A DNA stretch of 64,000 nt from Cinclus cinclus (Eukaryota > Chordata > Aves > Passeriformes > Cinclidae), in contig NC_085046.1 of assembly GCF_963662255.1 (NCBI RefSeq), positions 21,843,620 through 21,907,619 of the forward strand, written 5' to 3'. Position 1 is the first letter of the stretch, and each line of letters begins with the position of its first letter. Shown piece by piece: positions 23,786 to 37,314 of this stretch. Made by a program: the position numbers and the translations under genes. Below the pieces are notes generated by a model. That model was not told the DNA's origin. It ran no database searches and worked only from the letters and a program-made list of their open reading frames with translations.

Positions 23786-26069
23786 ACTTACTCTAGGCAA
23801 GGTAGTTTAAAAAAAAAGATGAGGGTTATTTGACTGGAGAGATCAAGTGGTACCTAAAAGCACGTAACCAAAATTAAAAAAAAGGCTTTGAATTCAGCCA
23901 GCACAAAAATGCAAACCTACATTTCAGGTCTCCAGTGTGATCAATGCCCTCCTTTAACAGAAGCCAAGAAAGCTCAGACACCAGTAGGAGAAAAGGAATT
24001 TTACGTTTGCGTCTCCACTGAACTCTTAACTTAGACTCTCTGCCCTTCATATTGGCCCAGTCTTTTGCCTCCAGTGCTTCTCAGAGCATTCAACATGCGT
24101 TATATTAACTGTGCAAGTCAAACAGAAGATTCTTCCAGCTCATATCTTCCAGAGAAAAAGTATAAGGAGCTGGGTTGTGCTGGAAGAAACAAAAAGAAAC
24201 CTCTTTAGAAGGAGACACAGAATCTGTTCATGTTGATATTTAGGGTCAAGCTTAAGGTTAGTTGTCATCTATACTGAGACATATAAGCCATCTTGCTACA
24301 ACATGGCCCACTTAATGCCATAATGCTATCAACATTGACATCTTTGACAGCCAAAGTAGGCCTTCTGTCCAATTTAACATGCAGTCTACTTTTTAGGCTA
24401 GTCCTTGACAAAGACAGAAAGTGATTTAGGATTACAGAGTAGAAGCAGAGCATAGAGCCAGAGTACTGCTGACAGAACTCTAGATTTATGACCACCAAAA
24501 CAAAATTAATTTGAAACAATTTCTGAAATTGCAGAAAGCATCAAGCTCATAGAAAAGCAGCAGTAAGATCAGTCTAATCAGGATGGACAGGTGATGGACT
24601 GTGAGATGGATAGCAACAGGAGGTGGGCTTCAGAATAATCTTCAGGTATACTGTGCTTATCAAAGTACCACTGTCATGCAAACAACTGGAATTGTATGTT
24701 CTAATCTACCCAGCCTTGCCACATATCTATAATTCATCCTGTTGAAACGTTACTTTTAGAAAACATTTAGAAAATATCACCATTTTGTTTTGTTTGTTTT
24801 CCCATTGCCTCAAGGATCACTGAGCAGCTAGTGGACATGCAACATGTCTCGTGTATGGCTCCCATTGTCTCCTCCATGACAGCGCCTAAGGTAGAGGAGG
24901 AACTCCAGTGATAAACAGGCAATGATTAATCCTGACGACAGAAATAAGAATGAAAACCTGAGACCTGCTTATTTTCCCCCTTCATTTCACCTCCAAAGAT
25001 AAATTTTGTCTCCAATTTTCTCCTGAGAGCATGTTCCATGCAAGATGAATTATAAAAATGCAGTTATTTCATATTGCTATGGTATGAACTCAAGAATATG
25101 TTATGTGTCTTCCTTTGTGATGTTATGTTGTCAAAATGAAGTCTTATATCAGTCAAGGTATAAACAAAAGAAATCTAATTTTTCCTTTGACTTCCAGATA
25201 AATCATTAATTACACCACAGACCAGATCAAATTTGGTTTAGGTGCTTTTAAGAAGAAAGGTGTTAACAGTGTAAAATATGTATGTCAAGTTTCAACAAAA
25301 AGGACATTTGGCTAACAAGCTGGAAGGTCTTCAGAGATGCAGGTTAGCATTATTTCTATCTTATTTAAGGGAAGAATTTTTTTGGGGGGCAGCTGTTAGT
25401 CATAATCTGAAGTTCTTTTTTAATTAGAGCATTTAACTTTACCATAATAACTTTAAGTGCTGCATCTTCTTAGATGCCTAGCATTCACTGTGTTCATCCA
25501 AAGTGCCAGTCACCTTGCTGTCTGTACTAGTCACTGCACCATTGAAATGTACCTTCACTTTGCTTAAGAAAGCAAAGAAAAATTATAAACTATTATTAAC
25601 TCAGTGGACAAGCTGCTTACATATCATTGGTTGGATTAGAAAAAGCTAAATGGGGTATTTAGACCCACTTGTAGTTCCATGATCATGTGCTTTGTCTCAT
25701 ACCTCATCAGTTAGCCCTTTGGAGTTATTCACAGCAGTTTTAGGACTGTTCTAAACTGTATTTCTAACCTACAGACATTCAAGATATTTTGAACATGCAT
25801 TTTTTCAATAACCTCACTTTCCCATCCTCAGAGATCTAATATCAGATTAACATTTTCATCATATGATTGAGAAATATACATGGGCATACTTAACTAGCCT
25901 ATTCATCTAGGACTTATCGTTATTTAGTGTTCTGTGGTAGGTGCAAAGCAAAATTAACATGCTAAGAAACCAGGAGTTGTAGACTGTTAGAAGAAACAGT
26001 CATCATAAAAGTACATAGTTACATTTAACTCCCTTTTATGAAATACAGATAATTTTCTTTATCCTGTGT
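23786..26069. other. AT-rich non-coding stretch
   Basis: Nothing recognisable was found. An A-run sits near 23809-23818, soon after the LTR. Confidence 0.5.
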
Positions 26070-26201
26070 GGTTATCATCCTCTTGTTACTTATTACATGG
26101 CTGCAAAAAAAAAAAAAAAAAAAAAGGTGAGACTTTTTGGTTATCATCCTCTTGTTACTTATTACATGGCTGCAAAAAAAAAAAAAAAGGTGAGACTTTT
26201 T
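26070..26201 (+). repeat. 69-bp tandem duplication with A-tract length change
   Basis: A segment beginning GGTTATCATCCTCTTG and ending in GGTGAGACTTTTT occurs twice back to back, at 26070-26138 and 26139-26201. The copies are identical except that the internal A-run is 21 in the first and 15 in the second. Such near-identity indicates a recent duplication, or an assembly artefact caused by the A-runs. Confidence 0.96.
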
Positions 26202-29200
26202 TTGCAGCTGGATTAATGAAGCTACATTTCAAACAAAGCTGAAATTCAGGATTCAACAGGCTCTCCAAACCTATGATCTGGTCAAGTGAGCATTTTATAG
26301 AGAGGAAAAGGGAAAGCTAAGTTTGAAACAGCATGAATATGGAAGCAACAGCATTTTCACCAAACTAAGGGCATTAAGAACTTCAGATGAAGACATCTTA
26401 TTCATTAGTGCTTTTAAAGATGCTGTTTCATCTTTAGACACAGCAGTTCCACATCAACTGAACTGTGAAGAACACATTATAAAAGATCCTTTTCCCACCT
26501 ACCTTCAGCTGCACAAGTCAAGTTCATCCTTAGTGACTTTTCTCCATGATCTGGTTAAGCATGGTTTGACTGCTTTCTAGTTTGATCACCATTCTCTTGC
26601 AGTGGGAACAAGGCAGAAATCCTATTGGCTCAGGGTGAGTCTCAAAAGGCAGTTCCTCCCAGAGTCAAGCAGTGATGAGAAGATCTTGTGAGTCGTTTAA
26701 AAATCACACCTAAGAAGTTCTGGGTCCTCGTTTAGCTACCTGTTTTGTATTGCCTACTTCTATGCAGTGTGGATGCCCTCACAGTCACTTGCAGTTTGTA
26801 GAAAAAATGCAGCTTAGGCATCCATGATTCATAGCAGGAAAAAGCAAATTCTTCCCAAGACCATGTATTTGGCATCCTGTCACTTACATCACACATTTTT
26901 GACAGAGATAGCCTATCTTCTGCTGGCTGATAGGGAGACACAAAGTTGAAGTCAATGAATCTTTCATACAGGAAACTGCAATTCATCACTAACATAATGT
27001 GGAACAGCCCCTACCCACTGAAAGTGCAATTTTCTCTCAGGTGGAAGGATGTCCAATTCATCACTATGTCATGATTTTTATTTTTTTTTTAGAGACAGCA
27101 ATGATATTTTAAAATAAGGAAAGAATTTATTTCTGACAGTAACAAAAAATTAATATGGAAGAATACTCACAAGACAATAACTATTATTAACAGCCATTTC
27201 CTGTTACTTATTTCTATATATCTAATGCAGCAGGATTCCTTCCAGACCAAAGTCACAAGGGTTACAAAGTCAACATATAGCTGCATTGTTCCAATCCATC
27301 CCATCTCACTAAGTCATCTCAAAACACTTCATCCCAGATCTGCTACTCTCCGTGGAGGAACCTGTTTTCCCACACAGTCTATACAGGAGTTCAGAGATAG
27401 GTAACTATGGTAAATTAGTTTTTTGACTGGCTAATGGCACAAGGACCAGATACCTTCATAGACCTACTTTACAATTCGAAAATATTTTTACATTTTAAAG
27501 AGCCTTCACAGTAATTTCAGAAGATTTCATAGGGAATAAAACCTTTGCTTGGCCAGTTGGATAGGCTGATACATGGTTCATAATCAAAAATTTATCTAAT
27601 GTCTCATGCTGGTAGAGACTGCACAACAATAATGAACCAGCATCTGGATAACTGAGATCAAAATACAGAAATACTTACCGGGAAGACATGCAGGGAATGC
27701 CAAATCACATTAAGAATGAAGTTTAAGGTGACCGTGCCAAACCAGCTAGCTGTTCCCACCAAAGTTAGCAGAAATGTTTACAAGAGCAATACACCCAAAA
27801 ATCAAACTATTTAGCAAGATATCAAGGATTAATTTAGAAGCCAAGCAGGACTGGTTTGCAAAAGCACTGCTTACTCAGGCTTTTTCTCCAAACCTCAAAG
27901 AAATAGAGGTGAGATAGAATACAGCTGTTGAAAATAGGACATTTAACTAGAAAACTCAGTATGTATTTAAGTCTCAGACAATCAATTTAGAAAATCTCTA
28001 TCCTTTATTTTCTTGTGTAAAGCAAATAACACTAGCCTGTTACAGCTGCCAAATGCACAGCAGGAAAGTGAGACCCTCTTCAAAGTAAAAGTTATCATCA
28101 GTAAAATATGGTTTTAAAATTTATTTGCTCTCAAAGCAAACCTAAGCCTTTTACATAAAACTTAGAATAAGAAAAGCAGAATGTGGAAGGCTGCAGAATG
28201 AAGGCAAACACAACAAATTTTGAATGGAATTTGAACCTCGAACCAAAGCTACTGTCTTTGGACCTCACTGAAATGTTATTTGAGCACAGTAGTGACTTTT
28301 ATGACTGCTCTAATGCACAGGAATGTGTCCTAGAGAGTGCACTGACAGCTATTATCCTCCAGGGTGCTGCAGAATAAGACGACCAAGTGGCTTTGCAGGA
28401 CTTGTCGAGTGCAGCCAGTGTGTCACAACAGACAACAGCCATGCAGCAAACACCATGACCTGTGTATGCCATCCTGGTCCTTTCCCATACCTAAGGCTGG
28501 AAAATACAGTTCTTATTTTTGCTTCCATCTTACCTGTTGATTTTTTATCTGAAAAGACCCTTATAACAGAAGCTGTAGCTCAAAATCTGAGGATGTTTAT
28601 TTCCTCTGAAGTGATAAATGGCCAATTCATAACAGGGCTGGTTTGAGAATCAGCAATCAATACAGGCACTAAAGTATGGTTTAGATGGCCGTTCTGGTTT
28701 TCATCTGTGTGCACAGAAAACCTTAACACAAAACCACCAGTATCAGAGCATTATGTGGTTACCTCATCTCTCTTTACTAAGGGACACTTCCCTTCATCAG
28801 TGTCATCAACAAATCAATTGGTCGCTTAAGATGTCTGTAAGTGCTCATCTTTTCTTTTGCTTGAAATTTATTGCAACCATTTTTCCGTTACATTTCACAT
28901 AAAAAGGATTTGCTGAAGCTCTGCAACTGGGATAAACCAAAGAACCGATTTACTGAAAGAGCTTAGAAATAGTTTAATATTGCGGTGGTGTCAACAAAGC
29001 AGATTTTTAAAAATATCCTTTTGACAACAAAAGAAAAATATCCATTCCAAAGCTATGCATAAAGGGAATCTTTTTTAAAAAGTTTTCCCATGTGTCTAAT
29101 GGGGAAAACAACATTCACCTGAAGGGTGATGGGATTTGGATCTACAAAGAGTTCACTATTAACTGTATTTTCAAAAGTGAAGTGACAACCAGATCTATAA

Positions 29201-32200
29201 AATAAAAAAAATCTTCACCTTGGCAAGCCCAACAGAAAAGAAAAATTAAAATAAACAGAAAAATATGAAGCAATGTTTAGTTCTCCTGCAGAGTCTCAGT
29301 TTTCTTGTAGCCATAGTTTTGACTCCTTTATAAAAATTTCCATTGGTCAATTTATGACCCACCAGAGTTATTTGAAATGTCTGGATTCTTGGCTTCAAAG
29401 CTGTAATTCTGTGATTCCGTGAACAGTCTTTCTCTTTCTTTATTCCACAGATGTTATCTGAAGTGATCTGTGCCCTTTGAGCACTATTTTCCACAGCATT
29501 GGAAAATATGCCTCAGCAATGGCCATCAGATTTCATGAGCCAAAGCAGCATTCACAGCCCACACATACAATGCAAGGACTGCAAAACCACCCAATAGAAA
29601 TCTATCCTGCAAAAAGGAGAGGACAGTTTGTACTTATATTTCTCTGGACTTCTCTGCTAAGTGGAGAAACTGGGATAGCAATATAAGTATGATTAAAGAT
29701 TCTTATGCTCACTGTAATTTAGATCCTTTTCACATTTGCTCCTAACATAATTTCTCTACAGTTTCTTCACTACCTGTTTGACAAGAAATGAAAATTAATT
29801 AAGGAAGTAATTAAACAAGAACTGCATTTACTTTAGAAAAAAGAGAAAAGGATGAAACTTTTTAAATTGGTCATTTGATGTGGATAATTTTCAAGACTGG
29901 GCCCTATTAGTGAGTGATCGCATGAAGTTTTTTCCTTGGAGTAATCAAGGTCCAGTGAAACTTCTGAAGAAAACAAAGTGTTAATAATAGCAAAAAATAC
30001 AAAAAATATTACCTATACAGGGCCAAAGTCTTTAGCATAATGAAATAAGGAGAGCATGTCTGCAAATTCAGTCAAGGTAAAGGCAAACATTTCCATTGCA
30101 TATTACTTTAAAAGAAGATAAAGAGCACTGAATCAATAAATCACTGAAAAGATTATTATTTTGTACAAGCTGAAGGTCAGTGCAGGTCATCCTCACTAAA
30201 GCAGACAGACCTTGTTAATTTAATCCAGTAGATTTGGCAGGAAAACCAAACAGGAATTTAATCAGCAGCAGAAGGTGGTGAACATCTCAGAAAATTGAAT
30301 CATCGTGCCAGACAGTAAACATCATTACAGAAGGAAAAAAAAGGAAAGAACAAAAGTTTCCCCTTTTCATACTGTTCGTTAACTTCTTCAAACAGGTAAT
30401 AAATGATTTAAAACATCTGTCTCTGGAACACAAAAACATCAAAAATGAGAGCAGTCAGTCAATAGTTTAGCACATTCATGATGACATTAAACTTCTCTTA
30501 ACTTAGTCTCTTCCTTCTTCTGTATTTTAATTCGCTCTTTAAAAGCTGTCTCATGAAGTAATATTGCAATTGCTCTAATTAAAAAAAAAAAGAGAGAGAT
30601 TAATTCACTGTTTCAGCTCTTATCAGTTCATGGGAAGACAAGAAAATCAAATGCTATCAAATACATTTTCCCATATTTTTCAAGAATTGTTCAAGATGGG
30701 ATGCTGACATTTGAAGCACTTCAGCACAGTATATGTCAGCATTTTGTTTGGGGGCTAAATTACTTTTACATTTTCATTAAACTTCTTCTACCAAAACCAC
30801 TTCTCTAAATCAGTCTTTCTGTTTCTATCTATGTCGAATTCAATATTTTTCTTCCCATATATATTATAGACTCCACTCATAAGAGGATAAATTCTGACCT
30901 TAATAAGCAGAAATTCAGGTAAGCTGATATGGTAAAATACTCCATGTCTTCCACTGACATAGGACTTAATCCTTTTGGTTTATAAAAGAAATGCAAAAAA
31001 TGGAAATTTTGATTCTAAATTAAAATAAATCATTTGCTGAAGTCACTCAGGTAATTCTGTATCCAGTATAATTAGGTTAATCTGTAGAGACCTCATATTG
31101 ACAGTATTTAAATTTCAGATTTATACAAATATAAAGAGAAATCATCTCCATTGGGAAGATTTTTTCTGAAGCAATCTTATATAATAGAAAAATCAGTGGA
31201 TCAGAATTCCAGGATCATATCTTGATACATTAGTATCTATAGGAGAGATTTACTATATCTCAATTTCTCAATAAAATTGCATTTCATAATTTGCATAATA
31301 TTCATTATACGTAAATTTTCAGAAAATTCTATGAATATCCTAATTTTTCAGTTTTTAGGAAATAAAACATTTTTTTTAATTTTAAAAGCAGAAATACCAC
31401 TTCATATTCCAATAGGTAGGACTTTAGGCCCTTGCCACTCAAAAGTAAAAAACCCACCATGTCCACCAAATACCTTTTTCTGAATCAAGGAGACATGCAG
31501 CCACAAACTAAACTGTGCAGGTTTCCCACCTCAGTTAAAATGAATGTGAGACTAGTAAAATACATAGGAAATTTGTATCAAACATTTTACATTTACATTG
31601 CTAGGATATGAAAACTTAAAAATGCTGAATGGGTTCTGCTGGCATGATCTGACACTTCCATTGGTTAAAAGGAAGCCAGTTTGTAGGCTCAAAAATCCAG
31701 GACTTATATTAATTCAGTGCTTATTTTCACCTGAATAACAGAAATAGTTATGCTGCAAGTGACAAGAAATAAAATGTGCTGAAATCATCTTTGATGATGC
31801 TCAAGGTGTAAATCGCCTCTTTCATCTACAATTTAAAGTACTGCAAGCATCTGGCTGCTCTATCACAGAAATAAGATTTCTGCTCAACTCCTTGTTAGGA
31901 TCCAACCAGCACATAGCATAGATGAAATACTACTGGCACAGCCAAGGATGGGGAGATAAATTTCAAGGCATTGGTAATTCCAGAAAACAGGAACCTTTTA
32001 ATCAACTCACTCGACGCAAGCACACTCAGCATAGTACTGTCATAGAATGAAATTTTATCTAAGTATGCTGAGAGAAACTTGAGAAACTGCATAATTTCTG
32101 AGAAATCAGGACTGTTTCTGAGATACTGCACTGCGAATGACCTGTTTACTTAGATTATTTTCATACTGTGTTCCATGAAGCACCTGAAGTAGATCCACTG

Positions 32201-35200
32201 CTGCTTGTGTATGCAGAGCACCATAGCAGAGGCCAGAAGCATTTCAAAGGTGCTGTCCTGTCAGAGGGCACGTCCCACAAAATACTTGTAGGATATATCT
32301 ACATTGGCCTTTCAGTTCAGATCAGGACAGAGCTTTTGAACTGCATCTCCCAGCCAGTTCCTCTTGCTGCTCTCTGTGTCACACGAGAGTGGTTCTGGGT
32401 CACATCAGCCAGGACACTTGGGCTGTTCGTGGGGTCCAGTGCACAGGACCCAGCATGAGAGCAGCAAAGCCCTCACACTCTGCACATCCAGATGTGAGCT
32501 CCTCTGCACCAGCTGTTTTGCCCTGTTCATCCACTCCTGCTCCATTGCAGCACTTGCATGCAGGGACATAGCCAGACTAATTTGGTCTGTCTGGGACAGA
32601 CTGGGATGGTAATCAGTGATTTCCTTCACAGATTCTGAGACTAACTTGCAGTGGTTATTTTGGGCAAAGGGCAATTTCAATCTGTTGCATGGATGTACTT
32701 TATTTACCACAGAATTTCTCCAGCATGTTTCATGTTTCTAAAGCCATGCCGTAACCTGTATCCATGGTGTTAGAAAACTGTGATTTTCTAAAGAAATGAG
32801 ACACCAAAAAGCTATCAAATTTTATTGGAAACTGGGCACCTAACTGCTGAGGAGAAAATCTTCAATTTATCATGTGGTGGGTTCACTATAATGCCTTGTA
32901 TGACCATCTTTTCTGTAAAAGAAAAATATATGCTACAAAAAACACTGAAGTAGCAAACCCACTGCTTGCTAGAAATTCCTGGTGATTTGCTTTCCCTACA
33001 CAGCTTGCCCTTCACAGCTGTCATTGATTTAGACCTTTGCATTACAAAATGTGAAGGCAAATGCAAGCTTGGTTCCAAGAGTATCTCCTATTAGTGTGCA
33101 CACTTTAAGAGGTACAGCTTTGCTAAACCACTATCTGTGACTAAAGAGGACCCACCAGGCATTTTCCATTCTCTCTCCATGTAAACATGTGTCATCTCAC
33201 TGTTGCACTTTACTCTACTTGTGGAGAAAACCTTCCAGGTAAAAAAATGGATACTTTGAATTTTCAATAAAGATTTTGATGTAGAGAGTCTTAAAAGATG
33301 GTGCATAAGATTATTACCTGCATTTTCTTCCTGAAGCAAAATGTTACCAAAATAAAGCTAATTTTCAACGTTGTTTTAGAGATAAATGATTCATACCTAT
33401 CAGCTATGAAAAAACAGAGAGTTACAATAGAAAAAAGAAGGATGCAGTGAATTTAACAGAAATGCCACATAGTTCTTTTTTAAGGATGTTGATATTTTAA
33501 TCCTAGAACATGTGCTCGCAAAGTTCTAGGTCCAAATGTTGGCTGAGAAATAAAAGCCTCTTAATTATTTTGCTTTTTAAAGAATGCCTCTCATTCTTCA
33601 ATGGATCTTTTTAAATTATCTGCATATCAATAAATAATTAATTTTTTTAAAATTATGATCATATAAACATTTCTGAGATGTGTCTCACAGCCAAAGAAAT
33701 GGTCTCTTAATTTTATTTTGTGTATTACAGTGTGTTCTCAGCATTCTAAATCTTTATGTATTTATTTTCCCCCAGTGTGTTTTGCTGTTGAGATCTAAGG
33801 TTTAGCTCATGACAAAGAATTTGAGACCCCCATCACCTTTGTTTCTAACAGCACACAGCATAGCAAAATGCTAACACAGTCCATGGGGATTCAAAGCTCA
33901 GTGAAAAATACCACCTCTGCAGGTTTTCAAACCATAGTCCTTACAAGACAGGTCCAATAAAAGCAGTGGGTGTGCAAAGTCCTAGCCTCTTGAAAAGAAT
34001 GCCTTCAGAGATACTCTGAATCTATCCGTTCTGAGACTTTCCTATTTGTGTTCTAAAGAGACAATGATTTACTGATTTTGGTACATACCACTTAGAGCTG
34101 AGCAAGAAGAAAAATATTTAGAATTGGTTATATTGCTATTGGTTATAATTTTGCCTCTGAAAGCCAGAAAAAAAAATAATGTAAAAAATATTTGATTGAC
34201 CTTTCTCCCTCTTTGAATAAATTATAACAGGCTGCTCTCCTGATAATCTTACAAAAATAGAGCATAAGAAATATCTCAGAACTGGGATCTTAAACAGGAA
34301 GAATACAGATTATCTTTATTGTTTTAGATCATTGGAAAGTTTTCCAGGATATCATACAGTGCAGAACAATATAGAGATGATGCACCATATTTCAGACAAG
34401 GGAAGAAGGATGTCAAGTTGAATTTTCAGCTATCATTTTGAAGATTATGTACAGCCTGTGGAATAACCTCTTTAAATGCATTAAAAGAATTATTGTATAT
34501 AGGTGACATGGTAAATTGAGAATTGTAAAAATTTTAACCCTAGGAGAGAACCTTTTAGAACAAACCCTTCTGCCACTTTAAATCATCTTAGCATAAACAG
34601 GAGATGAATCAAGTAACACATTTGTGCAGATTTTCTTTAACTTTTTCCCCAGACTTTTATCTGTTCATGGTGAAGGAATTTTCCTAGAGGTACAAGTAAA
34701 AAGATGGTAAAAGGTGACCAGTGCAGCATGTTGCCCCACAGGAACTTAGGAGTGTTTTCCATGAGACCAGCAGCTTGTGTGTTTGGAATGGTGCTGTGTG
34801 CCCTCTTTTGTCCTGCCTCAAGGTCCTTCGGTCTTACCTTCTTGAATACTGTGTAACAAATTTACAGTAGAGAGCAAGAATTTGGGAAAAAGCAGAGTTA
34901 AGCTTGCATGTGAAAGTCAGTTATGAGAGGAACACTGCTTCAAATGCACCTGAGAGAACAGAACACAACTGCTGTCTTGTTCATCTTTGGCTACACAACC
35001 AAACCTACTAAAGCAGGCCAATATTCAAGATATTTTTTCAGTTTGTTATAATGAGTGGTGCCACTTCCCACTGCTCACTTGTTTCCAAAGGTTCAGAGAC
35101 AATCTCCCTGGTAAGATAAGGTAGCACACCTATGAGTCATGTATGAACTACTGAGTTAGAGAAACTCCAACCTGTCCTGATCTCATAGAGTTCCTTAGTG

Positions 35201-36407
35201 ATGGAGAGAATCAAAGCTTTTCTCTGTTTCTACCTAAAGGAAACTATGAAGTACTGAAATCAGTTGGCCTTTCATGGCAGATTGCCCACTCTCTGTAATT
35301 TAATCTGTAGACTTGATCATCAATAAAAATGAAACCTTAAAAGGTTTTGAAAAATATACTAGCTTCTCACAGAATGTAGTGTTAAAGTACAGATAAGTGG
35401 TCTTTGTGGAAGCCCAGTTAAGGCAATACATGGTTTTGAGTTTGATATATCCTTGGCTTTTCTGCAGAACACGGACATTTCCAATACTCTGTCTTAGCTT
35501 TTTATGGTAGAATGAGCCGTTCCTTAAATTAATGTGTGTTGTTAATAACAGCATTTAAAAGAAACATATTTAGAGATGTAACAATTTATTTGAAGCATCC
35601 AAATAAAATGAACAGCTAGTCTACTGATACTACCTAAAGAATTTACTAATCGTGTGGATTATGTCGCTCTTTCCACTGTGGATGCTAAAGCAAAACCCAG
35701 GATTGATTCAGGAACTGGGCAAAATAATTTTCAAGTTGTAAAATGAACATCTTTCTTGATTCTACCTATCACTTTGAATGAAACACTGACTGACAACCTG
35801 CTCAAGGTCACTTAAATGAAGCTCTCCCCACAAATACCTTCCACTACTACTGGTAGTATATTAACAAAAAGCATATAGGATTTCTCAAGATTATTAACAC
35901 ATGCCTCTAAATGAATTTCTGCTTACAATACACATAAAAAAGAAGTCTGAATTCAGAAAGTGTTGCCTTCTTCCTAAATATGCCAAGTCCAGTGAAGCTG
36001 CAGTTTCAATCTTTAATACAATCTGCCTGTGTAGAAACAACTGCTAAAGTGGAAGTACTCAGCAATAAAATTTTACACTGCACAATTTCTCAAATTCTGA
36101 CCCCCTTTACTAAAAGCAAAATGGCTATAAACTGGATTAAAGGGAAGTGGGATGATAATATACGTTGCAAAAAATATTCACTGGTCACGTTAAAACCAGC
36201 TGGAACATACAGAGTTCCTTTGAAGAGATATCACATAGAGCTTTCACATCTAAAACTCTGCCTTCTTAGAAATATTTGTGCTATAACAAGGAAAATGGAA
36301 GGAATGAACAATTACGAACACATGAAGAAGAAAGTGAGCCACCAAAGAAATGGACATTATGAAAGAAGTATGGAAACAAATTGAAGGAGGTCACAGAAGC
36401 TCTGGTT

Positions 36408-36428
36408 ACTGCACTCACAGAGTGCAGT
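36408..36428 (+). repeat. Short perfect stem-loop
   Basis: ACTGCACT and AGTGCAGT form 8-bp arms around a 5-base loop (CACAG). It is too short to be a microRNA precursor by itself. Confidence 0.85.
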
Positions 36429-37277
36429 TATGAAAATAGACTTTCCCATGAAAGGCCCTCAGCTCCCATTTATTCTTCTGAGCTCCGCTCATGTGAAAAA
36501 TGAATATCTGCTGAACACAGGCTTTGGAGCTCTGTATCCACCTACTTCTGCCTCTTTGCCATTGGTTCCCAGATCCTGCAGGCTCCTTTATTCCAATGTC
36601 CTTTATAATACTGTGCCACTGAGAAACTTATCTTTCTTCTCACAGCCTTTCTTTGATTGTTTATTGTTTTCTTATGTTATTGCTTTGATTTGTAATTTTA
36701 AATTACTAATCAGCAGAAAACCAGACCATTTAACCAACTGTTAATATGCTGGTTCTTCCTTCCATTTTCTACTCAGTTTATTGCCATATACAATATTTAA
36801 TGGAAATCAGCACTCCCTGATAGATAGCTGTTCAATATAATTTCAACTTTACAAGCAGCACTTCAAAGCATTCCTCTGAAACTGGAGATGTAGCTACACC
36901 CAAACCTTTTTGCCTACCTTAGGAGAGAGCTATAAAACACATTTTCCCTGCAAAAGGTTTTCTTGTGGTATAGCTGTGAACAACACTTCTCTACATCTAT
37001 CATCTATTATATCAACTGTGTTCCCTACAGAGTTGTTTATTTCAGCTTCATTTATCTACTTATTTGATTTACACCTGTTTTATATGCTATTGGGCAATTA
37101 TAACTATATTCTTGATGCTAGATTCTTCATTGGCTATTATTATACTTTGTTAGTTACACTGTGGAGAGGTGGAAATGCATTTCTTTCTCTGAATATTTAT
37201 TTGCTTCATCTTTACAATCTAGAATAAAAGGTCCTCCAATAGCAGGAAGCTAGGATGTAATATGAATATGACTATGT

Positions 37278-37314
37278 ATTACTTTGTAGGTACTGAAATT
37301 ACTTTGTAGGTACT
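37278..37314 (+). repeat. Two-copy direct repeat, 20-bp period
   Basis: ATTACTTTGTAGGTACT occurs at 37278-37294 and again at 37298-37314, separated by three bases. Confidence 0.92.

Noticed and set aside
27550..27660. Possible inverted repeat around GGTTCATAAT and AATGAACC
   Set aside because: The arms are short and imperfect, and no transposon ends or target duplication could be found.
28323..28646. Cys-containing 107-codon frame resembling a secreted EGF-like fragment
   Set aside because: Cysteine spacing does not fit a domain I can name, the second half has no cysteines, and no splice context is evident.
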